From Acinetobacter kyonggiensis (GTDB lineage: Bacteria > Pseudomonadota > Gammaproteobacteria > Pseudomonadales > Moraxellaceae), in assembly GCF_900107285.1 (NCBI RefSeq), contig NZ_FNPK01000001.1:310001-374000 (forward strand): a stretch of 64,000 bases of DNA. The letters are read 5' to 3'. How positions within the stretch are numbered: position 1 is the first letter of the stretch; each line of letters starts with the position of its first letter. A program made the translations under genes and the position numbers. The notes beneath the pieces were generated by a model. It ran no database searches. It saw only the letters and a program-made list of their open reading frames with translations, and was not told the DNA's origin. This document shows, one piece after another, positions 29,075 to 39,948 of the stretch.

Positions 29075-30484
29075 GTGGAACGACAACCACTTGTTTTGTT
29101 AGTGGATGATGAGGAAGATTTATGTACCTTAATGCAAATGTCTTTATCGCGTATAGGCATAAAAACTCATATTGCACATCGTCTAGAACAAGCCAAAAAA
29201 CTCTTATCTGAAAATAGTTATGATGCTTGTTTAACAGATTTAAATTTACCTGATGGTAATGGACTACAGTTGGTAGAATGGTTGACTCAACGCTTTCCAT
29301 CCTTACCCGTGGCTGTATTGACTGCCTATGGCAATATGGAAATTGCAATTGCGGCATTAAAAGCAGGTGCTTTTGATTTTGTCAGTAAACCGATTAATCA
29401 AAAACACTTGCAACAGCTTTTACAAAAAGCCTTAAACAAACCTATCGAGCATTTCAATAGCAAAGAAGACAGTCTGGAACAAAAATTACTGATTGGACAA
29501 TCGCTGCCGATTCAACAATTACGCATTACCTTAAATAAAATCGCTCGCTCTCAAGCACCGGTCTTTATTACGGGTGAATCAGGCACAGGCAAAGAAGTCA
29601 TTGCCAATCTGGTCCATCGTTTAAGTAATCGTAATGAAGGCCCTTTTATCGCGATTAACTGCGGTGCGATTCCAACCGAACTGATGGAAAGTGAGCTGTT
29701 TGGACACAAAAAAGGCAGCTTTACCGGTGCAACACAAGATAAACAAGGTCTGATTCAGTCTGCACATGGCGGGAGTTTATTTTTAGATGAAGTGGCTGAA
29801 CTGCCTTTAAGTATGCAGGTCAAGCTGCTTCGTGCGGTGCAAGAAAAACGTATTCGCCCTGTCGGTTCGGATGCTGAAATTGATGTCGACTTTCGGGTCA
29901 TTAGCGCCAGTCATCAAGACTTGGAAGCCTTGGTACAACAAGGTAAATTTCGCCAAGACTTATTTTTCCGTATTCATGTGATGGATCTCGTGCTTCCGCC
30001 ACTACGTGAACGAGGCGATGACATTATTTTATTGGCCCATCATTTTATTCAAAAAATCAGTCAAGAATGGGGTATTCCGAGCAAGCAGTTGACCGAGCGC
30101 TCAAGAAACTTTTTGCTGAATCAATATTACCCCGGTAATGTCCGAGAGCTGCGTAATATTATTGAACGCGCAATGACTTTAAGTGATGACGAAAAAATTG
30201 ACTTGCCGAATTTACAAAGTGCGCCATTACGTTATCCAGTCGTCAGCACCTTAGTAGATCAGGACTCAACCATTGCTCCTCGTACTGAAATTCTACTTTC
30301 TTCGAAAAAGTTACCCGATGAAGGTCTAGAGCTTTATTTGGAAAATATTGAAAAAGATATTTTACTCAATGCACTGAATCTGACCCATTGGAACAGAACG
30401 CTGGCAGCAAAAAAACTCGGCATGTCATTTCGCTCTTTACGCTATCGTTTAAAGAAATTTGGCTTAGATACCGATGATGAATAA
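29075..30484 (+). CDS. pilR: Sigma-54-dependent response regulator PilR
   Basis: Activator of pilin transcription. The receiver domain has phospho-acceptor Asp in YDACLTDLNLPDGNG (about residue 55). The AAA+ domain has Walker A GESGTGKE and sigma-54-contact loop KGSFTGATQ (a GSFTGA variant of GAFTGA). A Fis-type HTH ends the protein (NRTLAAKKLGMSFRSLRYRL). The start is GTG 29075. Length is 469 residues. Confidence 0.92.
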   Translation: MERQPLVLLVDDEEDLCTLMQMSLSRIGIKTHIAHRLEQAKKLLSENSYDACLTDLNLPDGNGLQLVEWLTQRFPSLPVAVLTAYGNMEIAIAALKAGAFDFVSKPINQKHLQQLLQKALNKPIEHFNSKEDSLEQKLLIGQSLPIQQLRITLNKIARSQAPVFITGESGTGKEVIANLVHRLSNRNEGPFIAINCGAIPTELMESELFGHKKGSFTGATQDKQGLIQSAHGGSLFLDEVAELPLSMQVKLLRAVQEKRIRPVGSDAEIDVDFRVISASHQDLEALVQQGKFRQDLFFRIHVMDLVLPPLRERGDDIILLAHHFIQKISQEWGIPSKQLTERSRNFLLNQYYPGNVRELRNIIERAMTLSDDEKIDLPNLQSAPLRYPVVSTLVDQDSTIAPRTEILLSSKKLPDEGLELYLENIEKDILLNALNLTHWNRTLAAKKLGMSFRSLRYRLKKFGLDTDDE

Positions 30485-30489
30485 AACAT

Positions 30490-31665
30490 TTATTTATGGT
30501 TGAGAATAATGTCTGCAACATGTTCAAGATAGTTTTCCTCTTTCATGTCATGTTGCAGCAGATATTGTTGATTGGGCTGAATTCCAATCCCTTCAATCAT
30601 GTTGCCTTTAGGGGTGTAATAATGCGATACCGTCATCTGCAAAGCAGCACCATTGGACAAAGGGAATAGTTTTTGCACCACCCCTTTTCCATAACTTTTT
30701 TCACCTACAACCCATGCACGACCATGCTCTTTAAGTGCTGCGGTAAAGACTTCAGCAGCTGAAGCAGAACGGCTATTCATTAAAATACCGAGCTTTAAAT
30801 TTTGAAATTCGAAACTGGGTAAAGCTTGAAATTGTTGATCACCTTCAGAACGACTTTTGGTCGAGACAATCAACCCTTGATTCAAAAACAAATCTGCGGA
30901 TTCCACCGCAGCAGATAACAGTCCACCGGGATTATTTCTTAAATCAAGTAAAACTGCTTTTAAGCGTGAAGAAGAATGCTCTTCAATTAAGCGCTTAATT
31001 TCATTGGCTGTATCTTGCTGAAAAACTTTTATTTTTATTACTAAAACTTGATTATGTAAAACATTGGCTTGTATATCGGTTTCTATTTTTTTATTGCGGA
31101 CTAAAGTCAGTGGCGCACTATTTTGAGCCAGTTGTAAACTTAAAGTCGAACCAATAGCACCATTAAGTAAACTATGTACTTGATCATGATTGAGTTTTTT
31201 CAGCTCTTGATCATCAATCTTAAATACAGCAACACCATTACGTAGACCTTGTTTGGTCGAATCGGCATTATTTTTTAAGCCTTGAATTACCCACTGATGT
31301 AGCTGTGGATCATAAATCAATTCAAAGTCAACCGAGGCCATATCACCTTCGGTATATTGTAACAGCAGCTTATAATCTTCTGGACTTAAATAACGAGAAT
31401 AACGGTCTAGTCCACCGACCAAACCTTTAATTGCTTGTTGAAATAAAGCATCATCATTTTTTTCATCGACATAATTGTCTTTAACAATGCTATAAATTTG
31501 CACAAATTGCTGAATTGATTCCACGGGAACTTCAGCATAATTTTGTTCAATTTCATCATCAAAATCTAAAACAGGCGGGGTTTTCACCGCCCCAAGAGCT
31601 GAATGGCTCACACACATGAATAACGTGGTTAAAGTGACAACCATCTTCCAGCGTTGTAAAGCCAT
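30490..31665 (-). CDS. Carboxy-terminal processing protease (S41 family)
   Basis: Periplasmic serine protease of the Ctp family. A signal peptide (about residues 1-25, cleavage near ALG-A) is followed by a helical N-terminal region, a PDZ domain (about 105-185) and the S41 catalytic core with nucleophile Ser in MNSRSASAAEVF and general-base Lys in KSYGKGVVQ. At 391 residues it is a compact CtpA-like form. It is convergent with pilR (stops five bases apart) and downstream of gpmI. Confidence 0.9.
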   Translation of the reverse strand: MALQRWKMVVTLTTLFMCVSHSALGAVKTPPVLDFDDEIEQNYAEVPVESIQQFVQIYSIVKDNYVDEKNDDALFQQAIKGLVGGLDRYSRYLSPEDYKLLLQYTEGDMASVDFELIYDPQLHQWVIQGLKNNADSTKQGLRNGVAVFKIDDQELKKLNHDQVHSLLNGAIGSTLSLQLAQNSAPLTLVRNKKIETDIQANVLHNQVLVIKIKVFQQDTANEIKRLIEEHSSSRLKAVLLDLRNNPGGLLSAAVESADLFLNQGLIVSTKSRSEGDQQFQALPSFEFQNLKLGILMNSRSASAAEVFTAALKEHGRAWVVGEKSYGKGVVQKLFPLSNGAALQMTVSHYYTPKGNMIEGIGIQPNQQYLLQHDMKEENYLEHVADIILNHK

Positions 31666-31697
31666 TCATTCACCTGTTTATACTTATACGATTTATT

Positions 31698-33245
31698 TTA
31701 TGATGCCAAAGTAATCAAATTACGACCTTGCATTTCTTGAGGTACAGGAATTTGCATTAAGCTTAATAATGTCGGTGCGACATCGGCAAGTACACCACCT
31801 TCGGCAATTGTTGCAGAAGTTGGCCCTACGTAAATGAAGGGCACAAGTTCAGTGGTATGTTGCGTATGGACTTGACCACTTTTATAGTCTTGCATTTGTT
31901 CAACATTACCATGGTCAGCCGTGATCAGCATATGGCCTTTTTGTGCCATTACCGCTGCATAGACACGACCTAAACAGGTGTCTACCGCTTCCACTGCTTG
32001 CACAGCAGCATCAAATACCCCTGTGTGTCCGACCATATCACCATTGGCAAAATTGACCACCAACAAGTCAAATTCACCCGAGTTAATTGCAGCCACCAAC
32101 TCATCGGTCACTTCATAAGCACTCATTTCAGGCTTAAGGTCATAGGTTGCAACATTGGGTGATGGAATCAGGATACGTTTTTCACCCGGATATTCATCTT
32201 CACGACCACCACTAAAGAAGAAGGTCACATGAGCATATTTTTCGGTTTCAGCAATACGCAGTTGAGTTTTACCTAAATTCGATAAATATTCACCAATCGA
32301 GTTATGCAATGCTTGAGGCATATAGGCAACAGGTGCATCAATCGTGGCTTGATAACGCGTCAACATCACAAATTTAGACAGATTTGGCACTACTTTACGT
32401 TCAAAACCGGAAAAATCTTTTTCGACAAATGCTTTGGTGATTTCACGGGCACGGTCAGCACGGAAATTCATAAAGACGACACTGTCACCATCTTGAATTT
32501 TAGCCACATCGCCAATACGCGTTGCTTTGACAAATTCATCTTTTTCTTCAGCAGCATAAGCCTGTTCTAAGCCTGCAACAGCTGTTGTCGCGGTACGTAC
32601 TGCTTCGCCTTCTGTTAACAAACGATAGGCTTGTTCAACGCGATCCCAACGATTGTCACGATCCATAGCAAAATAACGACCAATCATGGTCGCAATACGC
32701 CCCTGCTCCGGATATTGAGCAAAGAGTGCATCTAATTTTTCAAGTGATGGTTGGGCACTTTTCGGTGGTGTATCACGACCATCCAAGAACGCATGTAAAT
32801 AAACTTTCGCACCACGTTTTAAGGCTAACTCACACATCGCCACAATATGGTCTTCATGCGAATGCACACCACCTTGCGACAACAAGCCCAGAATATGTAC
32901 AGCACCTTGTGCCGCTTTGGCTTTTTCCACCGCATCAATCAAAACGTCATGCTCAAAAAAAGCACCCGTACGAATATCTTTGGTAATACGGGTAAAGTCT
33001 TGATACAACACACGACCTGCACCAAGGTTCATGTGACCCACTTCAGAATTGCCCATTTGACCATCAGGTAGACCGACATCTTCGCCTGAACCTGAAATCA
33101 AACCATGTGGATGCTTTTCTTGCATAGCCGTTAAATTAGGTCGTTTGGCTGCTAAGAAAGCATTGTCTTCGACCGCTTCGCGATGCCCTACACCATCCAT
33201 AATTACCAATACGTGAGGGATTTTGCCAGCAGTTGCACCCGTCAT
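31698..33245 (-). CDS. gpmI: 2,3-bisphosphoglycerate-independent phosphoglycerate mutase
   Basis: Two-manganese glycolytic mutase of the alkaline-phosphatase superfamily. It has the metal-site start [12 protein letters not shown], catalytic Ser in [17 protein letters not shown] (about residue 64), and ADHGNVEQM near the C-terminus. The start is ATG 33245 ([12 protein letters not shown]), giving about 515 residues, the family norm; the upstream TTG at 33302 would add 19 residues with no support. ctpA-like 30490-31665 follows on the same strand. Confidence 0.95.
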   Translation of the reverse strand: MTGATAGKIPHVLVIMDGVGHREAVEDNAFLAAKRPNLTAMQEKHPHGLISGSGEDVGLPDGQMGNSEVGHMNLGAGRVLYQDFTRITKDIRTGAFFEHDVLIDAVEKAKAAQGAVHILGLLSQGGVHSHEDHIVAMCELALKRGAKVYLHAFLDGRDTPPKSAQPSLEKLDALFAQYPEQGRIATMIGRYFAMDRDNRWDRVEQAYRLLTEGEAVRTATTAVAGLEQAYAAEEKDEFVKATRIGDVAKIQDGDSVVFMNFRADRAREITKAFVEKDFSGFERKVVPNLSKFVMLTRYQATIDAPVAYMPQALHNSIGEYLSNLGKTQLRIAETEKYAHVTFFFSGGREDEYPGEKRILIPSPNVATYDLKPEMSAYEVTDELVAAINSGEFDLLVVNFANGDMVGHTGVFDAAVQAVEAVDTCLGRVYAAVMAQKGHMLITADHGNVEQMQDYKSGQVHTQHTTELVPFIYVGPTSATIAEGGVLADVAPTLLSLMQIPVPQEMQGRNLITLAS

Positions 33246-33308
33246 AATGAACACTCTTTTGTTTACAATTTCATCGTTATATCTTACCGAATTTTCGGTC
33301 AAGACTCT

Positions 33309-33343
33309 ATGTGCAGATCATGACTAAAGCGGATCATGCACAT
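33309..33343. repeat. Inverted repeat between lptG and gpmI
   Basis: ATGTGCA-GATC (33309-33319) and GATCA-TGCACAT (33332-33343) form an imperfect stem in the 123-bp gap between lptG and gpmI. A short T-rich stretch follows on the plus strand only. It could be a weak terminator or an operator for gpmI. Confidence 0.4.
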
Positions 33344-33368
33344 TGTTTTATCAGGCGCTATTCAATGA

Positions 33369-34439
33369 TTAACGAGCACGTCGCAGCAAATAACCGCCCG
33401 CTAGCATCATGAAAATAATCGGCACAAAGACAAACCATGCCGGTGAAGGTGAATACACTAAACTTGCATAGCCCAAGAAATCTTGTAGATAGAAGAATCC
33501 TAAGCCAATGAATAAGGCAATCACCAAACGAAAACCCATCGACTGTTGACGTAAAGGACCAAAAATAAAGGAACAGGCAATCAGTACCAACGCAATTAAA
33601 GCAAAGGGTGAAGCCACTTTCTGCCAAAATGCCAGTTTATAGGTTTTCGGTACTTGGCTATATTCATGCATATAACTCATAAAGCTGACCAATTGACTTG
33701 GCGATAAATCTTCAGGATCAATGGTCACCATATGCACATATTTAGGTTGTAGTGCCAAAGCCAAAGGCAATTGATCTGCCTTAATCACCGTTGCATTGCC
33801 CTGCGGTAAAATATCAATTTGCGAAGCCGTTTTTAGACTCCAATCGCCATCTTTGATGAACTGGCCTTGCTCTGCATTTAACACCCCTTTCAAGTGATAA
33901 CGCTCATCAAAGTCAACCACTTGAACATGTTTGAGCTGTCCTTGTGCATTGGCATAATCAATATAAATAAAACGCTGACCTTCGCGTGTCCAATAACCGC
34001 TCACTTCACCCAATGAATTTACACTGCGGTGATCTTTGACGCTTTTGGCTTGCTCATTGGTATAGGGAATCACCCATTCACTTAATACAAAGGACAACAG
34101 CACCAAAATTAATGCCGAGCGAATCACCCAACCGACGATACGCCACAAACTAATCCCAACTGAACGCATTACCACCAATTCTGCATTGGATGCTAAAGCA
34201 CCCAAACCCAGCACAGCACCAATGAGTGCCGCAATCGGTAAGATTTCATATAAATACCGAGGTGCACTCCAAAGTACATAAATTAATGCATTCCAAGCAG
34301 TATAGGTGTCACTTAATTCACCTAATTCACCTAAATAGGTAAATAAAACTTGTAGAACCGATAACACAACAGTTGCACCCAGCATCGCTAATGCTGTGGT
34401 TTTGGTCACATGTTTGGCAATTATTCGACGTGCTAACAT
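33369..34439 (-). CDS. lptG: LPS export system permease LptG
   Basis: With LptF it forms the membrane core of the LptB2FG transporter that lifts lipopolysaccharide/lipooligosaccharide into the Lpt bridge. The 356 residues show three N-terminal helices, a periplasmic beta-jellyroll (about 135-265) and three C-terminal helices ending in LLRRAR. It is encoded one base after lptF in the same operon. Confidence 0.93.
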   Translation of the reverse strand: MLARRIIAKHVTKTTALAMLGATVVLSVLQVLFTYLGELGELSDTYTAWNALIYVLWSAPRYLYEILPIAALIGAVLGLGALASNAELVVMRSVGISLWRIVGWVIRSALILVLLSFVLSEWVIPYTNEQAKSVKDHRSVNSLGEVSGYWTREGQRFIYIDYANAQGQLKHVQVVDFDERYHLKGVLNAEQGQFIKDGDWSLKTASQIDILPQGNATVIKADQLPLALALQPKYVHMVTIDPEDLSPSQLVSFMSYMHEYSQVPKTYKLAFWQKVASPFALIALVLIACSFIFGPLRQQSMGFRLVIALFIGLGFFYLQDFLGYASLVYSPSPAWFVFVPIIFMMLAGGYLLRRAR

Positions 34440-34440
34440 T

Positions 34441-35541
34441 TTAAGACCTCACCTGCTGAATTCGCTTCTTAATTTTAGGAGCAAGCTTTTGTTTGCGTGA
34501 AAATAATGCCGCAGCCACACCATATACCACCAAGACCAACGGATATGCCCCAATCCCCATTTCATCTTTACTGACCCGCGTTTTCACCGCCATCAGTGCC
34601 ACAATCAAACTGGCAAAAATAAGTAAAGCGGGGAAGAGTTTTAAATAACGTCCTTGCCGTGGGCTAACTTCTGAAAGTGCAACCGCTAAGGCTAAAGCGA
34701 CCACAATAGAGAATGGAACGAAGATGCGCCAACCCAATTCACTGGCAACAACCGGATCAGCACGATTACTCCAGAGCTTAGAAATAGGTAATGCTTCCAC
34801 TTCGGCACTTTCAAACTTAGCTTCTGTGTCACTTTCCAAACGTAAACGATAGGATTGAAATTCTGCTTGGGTATATTTAGGTTTACCTGGGAAAAACTCG
34901 TAACGACGACCTTCGACCAAATCGACAATACTGGCGGTTTCATTGGCAACTTCTACACGGGTTGCCTCTTTCGCCAAAATCATCACATCAGGTTTATCTG
35001 GCTTTGCAGCACGTTGATAGAAAAATACATCTTTTAGATTACGACGATCTTCAGACAAGTCCCCTGCATAAATGGTATAGGGGCCAGATGAAATAAACTC
35101 CTTCGGGCGGACTAAATCGAAGCCCGTTCTAACCGCTTGGTTGGTCGTCAACTCTTCAAACTGACGCAGCCCCCAAGGAGACATCCAAATCATTAAAACA
35201 AATTGCACGGCCAGAAAAACCACGGTCAGTGGAATCAGTAAGCGTCCCAACCGATGCCGACTGACACCACTTCCATTGAGTACCGCCATTTCATGGTCAA
35301 CATACAAACGACCAAAGACCAAGACCAAGCCAATAAAAAAGCCCAGTGGAAGAATTAAAGTTAGAAATTCTGGCAGTCGATAACCAATAATACTAAATAG
35401 AATACTGACATCTAAACGACCTTGTGCCGCAACACCAAAGTACTTGATCAGTCGACCACCCATCATGATTAAGGTCAATAAGGCAATCACAACCAAGGAT
35501 GTAGACACCACTTGCTTGACCAAATAACGCCGAATAATCAA
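34441..35541 (-). CDS. lptF: LPS export system permease LptF
   Basis: Partner of LptG with the same 3 TM - jellyroll - 3 TM plan. The start is probably TTG 35541: it gives (M)IIRRYLVKQVV, matching the usual LptF beginning, and has GGAAG seven bases upstream. The in-frame TTG at 35556 lies upstream of that signal. The length becomes about 366 residues. The operon diverges from pepA, the arrangement also seen in E. coli and Pseudomonas. Confidence 0.92.
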   Translation of the reverse strand: MIIRRYLVKQVVSTSLVVIALLTLIMMGGRLIKYFGVAAQGRLDVSILFSIIGYRLPEFLTLILPLGFFIGLVLVFGRLYVDHEMAVLNGSGVSRHRLGRLLIPLTVVFLAVQFVLMIWMSPWGLRQFEELTTNQAVRTGFDLVRPKEFISSGPYTIYAGDLSEDRRNLKDVFFYQRAAKPDKPDVMILAKEATRVEVANETASIVDLVEGRRYEFFPGKPKYTQAEFQSYRLRLESDTEAKFESAEVEALPISKLWSNRADPVVASELGWRIFVPFSIVVALALAVALSEVSPRQGRYLKLFPALLIFASLIVALMAVKTRVSKDEMGIGAYPLVLVVYGVAAALFSRKQKLAPKIKKRIQQVRS

Positions 35542-35626
35542 ATTAATTCTTCCCAAAAAGAGGCAAATAAAAACTAGGCTTAGTTTACCCGAATGGTGAA
35601 AATATAAAACCTATACTGTCGTTGCG

Positions 35627-35659
35627 CATTGAAACTCTATTCATAGAAATGTTTCAATG
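35627..35659. promoter_or_regulatory. Perfect inverted repeat in the lptF-pepA divergent region
   Basis: CATTGAAAC (35627-35635) and GTTTCAATG (35651-35659) are exact reverse complements with a 15-base spacer, lying 42-74 bases before the pepA start. It may be an operator or a pepA 5'-leader hairpin. Confidence 0.45.
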
Positions 35660-35691
35660 GTTTAATGGTTTGCAAACATTCAAAGGCATGA

Positions 35692-37549
<1,858 letters not shown>

Positions 37550-37577
37550 CTGATCAATCGAATTAAGGAGATATGCG

Positions 37578-38210
37578 GTGGCATTAAATGTCGGTCAAGA
37601 TTTTAAACAGCGCTGGTTAGACGTACCTGAGGCTGTTCGTCAGGCATTTATTGATGACCTACACCGCGTCTGCAATGTGCTCAAACCTGAAACCAATATT
37701 CAAAAATGGTTGGAAAAGGACGAGCTCGCACAACAACAATCCTTTGAAACAATAGAACGTGCTTATGTAGAACGTAAGGCACAATTGATTGAAGATGCTC
37801 GTTTACGCCATCAACGTGCGCTAGAACAGTCTTTAGCCAAGAAACGCGCTGCACAAGCAGACTATGCTCAAGCCTTACAATTCGATGAAACACGACAATT
37901 TGCTGAACAAACACAAACACTGTCCCTGATTCGGCAAAATTTAGAGCGTGAAATTCAGACCTATACGGCGCGTTATCATAAGAACCCTGAAGGTGCGGCA
38001 TTAAATTTTGCCAAAGGCATGCCGTCGATTAGCGACACGGCTATGCTTTCGGAACTGGAAAATGTTCGTTTACGTCTCGAGTTAGAAGCTGAAACTCTGA
38101 TTGAACAAACCGTCGCTGTATTTCGTGCCAAGTTACAACAGGCCAGCCAAGAAGAAATTGAATATATTTTAAAAAATTCTAATTTTTCAACGGAAAAGCC
38201 AAAAGCATAA
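37578..38210 (+). CDS. Hypothetical coiled-coil protein
   Basis: 210-residue, Gln/Glu/Ala-rich protein with heptad-like helices over about residues 60-150 and 165-200, and no signal or membrane segment. The start is GTG 37578, with a clear AAGGAG seven bases upstream. It follows holC by 28 bases and may share its transcript, but the protein matches no family I recognise. Confidence 0.7.
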   Translation: MALNVGQDFKQRWLDVPEAVRQAFIDDLHRVCNVLKPETNIQKWLEKDELAQQQSFETIERAYVERKAQLIEDARLRHQRALEQSLAKKRAAQADYAQALQFDETRQFAEQTQTLSLIRQNLEREIQTYTARYHKNPEGAALNFAKGMPSISDTAMLSELENVRLRLELEAETLIEQTVAVFRAKLQQASQEEIEYILKNSNFSTEKPKA

Positions 38211-38319
38211 GTGCTGATGATTATTTGGCCTGATGTTACGATTGTCATATGAATGACATGTTTATGTCACAAGATAGTCATATCTTAACGTGTCCAATGC
38301 GTGTCATTCAGGAATAAAA

Positions 38320-38538
38320 ATGGATATTTTGCACCAAATTTCCACTCAAATTGCAGCACTCAATTCGGGAGAAAAATGGCAGCTATCTGCTCAAGATTTA
38401 TTTATCAGCCATGCCGACTTTCACTCACTTTCAATCTATATTTCCCGTGAAGCGAAAAAAGGACAGTTTTCTGTGTCTAGCTCAGCTCTTTTAGGTTCTT
38501 GGGTCGGCAGTACAGCCGTTACCATTACCAAACACTAA
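38320..38538 (+). CDS. Small hypothetical protein, 72 residues
   Basis: ATG 38320 has AGGA six bases upstream and gives MDILHQISTQIAALNSG... ending in AVTITKH. The middle is mildly amphipathic (DFHSLSIYISREAKKGQ), with no clear membrane segment. An upstream in-frame GTG at 38290 is less likely. Function is unknown. The stop is followed by a weak hairpin (AGTCCAC/GTGGGCT, about 38561-38576). Confidence 0.6.
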   Translation: MDILHQISTQIAALNSGEKWQLSAQDLFISHADFHSLSIYISREAKKGQFSVSSSALLGSWVGSTAVTITKH

Positions 38539-38604
38539 AAAGCTAAGATGATCAAAAGAGTCCACTCTGGTGGGCTTTGCTTATGTTCAAAAAGACTTTA
38601 AACC

Positions 38605-39150
38605 TTAAAATACATCTACGGCCAATCCAAGCATATTCCCAACCCCATACCCCAGCCCTAACAGCAAACTGATCCAGATCAGTCCCCCCACCAAGTTATA
38701 CAACATAAAACTGAAGATATTCATGTGCCCTGCACCCGCAGCAAACGGTGCAAAGGAACGGACAAAAGGCACAAAACGTGCCACCAAAATGGTTTTTCCA
38801 CCATGTTTGCTAAAATAATGATTGGTCTTGGCAATATATTCAGGCTTTAAAAACTTTGCATGGGCATGAAAAAACTTAAAGCCCAAAACCCGACCGGTAT
38901 AATAATTAACCATATAACCCAATACAGCTGCCGTAAAAAGCAACAGTCCCATATAGTGTAAATGGATGACTGCTGTGGTTGAGCAGAGTGCGCCAATCGC
39001 CAGTAGCAAGCTATCCCCGGGTAAGAAAAACATAAAGACAGAACTGGTTTCGGCAAAGATAATCAGAAATAAAATGGCGTAAATCCAAAGGCCATAGTGA
39101 TCCAGCAAAGTAGGCAACCATTGTTCAATATGCATTAAAAAATCAAGCAT
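38605..39150 (-). CDS. DedA-family inner-membrane protein
   Basis: 181-residue membrane protein of the DedA/VTT family, members of which flip undecaprenyl phosphate or phospholipids. The conserved segments are FLPGDSLLLAIG and the arginine motif ARFVPFVRSFAPFAAGAG. Four to five hydrophobic helices are present. It is slightly short but complete. It is transcribed alone, between the 72-residue ORF and the rib operon. Confidence 0.88.
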   Translation of the reverse strand: MLDFLMHIEQWLPTLLDHYGLWIYAILFLIIFAETSSVFMFFLPGDSLLLAIGALCSTTAVIHLHYMGLLLFTAAVLGYMVNYYTGRVLGFKFFHAHAKFLKPEYIAKTNHYFSKHGGKTILVARFVPFVRSFAPFAAGAGHMNIFSFMLYNLVGGLIWISLLLGLGYGVGNMLGLAVDVF

Positions 39151-39212
39151 TTTTACCTATCCACTTTAGCCACAAGAATTGCATCTACATGCAAAACCAT
39201 GCATAAAAACAA

Positions 39213-39246
39213 AAAAAACAGTCTAATTTTGCAATGAGACTGTTTT
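39213..39246. terminator. Intrinsic terminator of the rib operon
   Basis: AAAACAGTCT (39215-39224) pairs with AGACTGTTTT (39237-39246). It lies 15 bases beyond the ribE stop, with A/T-runs on both sides. Confidence 0.85.
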
Positions 39247-39261
39247 CTATTCTATGTTTTT

Positions 39262-39921
39262 TTACTTCAAGAAGCCATTTTCTGCCAGAAATGCCATACT
39301 GAGTTTCGATTGTTCTTTGGTTTCAGCAGCTTTATCCCCCAGCATTAAACGTTCAATATAGCGGGCAAGAACATCAACTTCTAAATTGACTTTAGCACCG
39401 GTTTTCCACGTGCCAATATTGGTTCGATCTGCGGTATGTGGAATCAAATTCAGGCTAATCACACTGCCACGTAAGTGGTTAATGGTCAGGCTAATCCCGT
39501 CGACGGTCACCGAACCTTTTTCCGCTAAATATTTTGCAATTTCAGCAGGTGCCGTGACTTCATAATAAATTGACCGTGCATCTTCACGGACGACAGTAAT
39601 TTCACCTACAGCATCAACATGACCGCTGACGATATGTCCACCAAAACGTGTTGTGGGCAACATGGCTTTTTCGACATTTACAGGCTGACCGACCTTCCAC
39701 GTGCCAAGTGTAGTACGGTTTAAACTTTCACGGGATACATCAGCCGCATACCAGTTTTCACCCCACTCAATCACGGTGAGGCAAATACCATTGGTGGCAA
39801 TTGAATCACCCAAATGCACATCAGACATATCAAGGTTACTGCCAATACGTAAACGAACATCACCGCCTACACTTTGTAAACTTTCAACTTTGCCTAGACT
39901 TTCAATAATGCCTGTAAACAT
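39262..39921 (-). CDS. ribE: Riboflavin synthase alpha subunit
   Basis: Dismutates two 6,7-dimethyl-8-ribityllumazine molecules to riboflavin. Two lumazine-binding barrels are present: residues 1-97 starting MFTGIIESLG, and about 98-195 with TTRFGGHIVSGHVDAVG. Length is 219 residues. It is the last gene of nrdR-ribD-methyltransferase-ribE. No FMN riboswitch is seen in this operon. Confidence 0.94.
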   Translation of the reverse strand: MFTGIIESLGKVESLQSVGGDVRLRIGSNLDMSDVHLGDSIATNGICLTVIEWGENWYAADVSRESLNRTTLGTWKVGQPVNVEKAMLPTTRFGGHIVSGHVDAVGEITVVREDARSIYYEVTAPAEIAKYLAEKGSVTVDGISLTINHLRGSVISLNLIPHTADRTNIGTWKTGAKVNLEVDVLARYIERLMLGDKAAETKEQSKLSMAFLAENGFLK

Positions 39922-39948
39922 AATTTGCTCTCTATTTCTGTATTTGTT

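Noticed and set aside
38243-38258. TGTCAT/ATGACA inverted repeat as a Pho box
   Set aside because: The half-sites are inverted rather than direct repeats 11 bases apart, so they do not fit PhoB binding.
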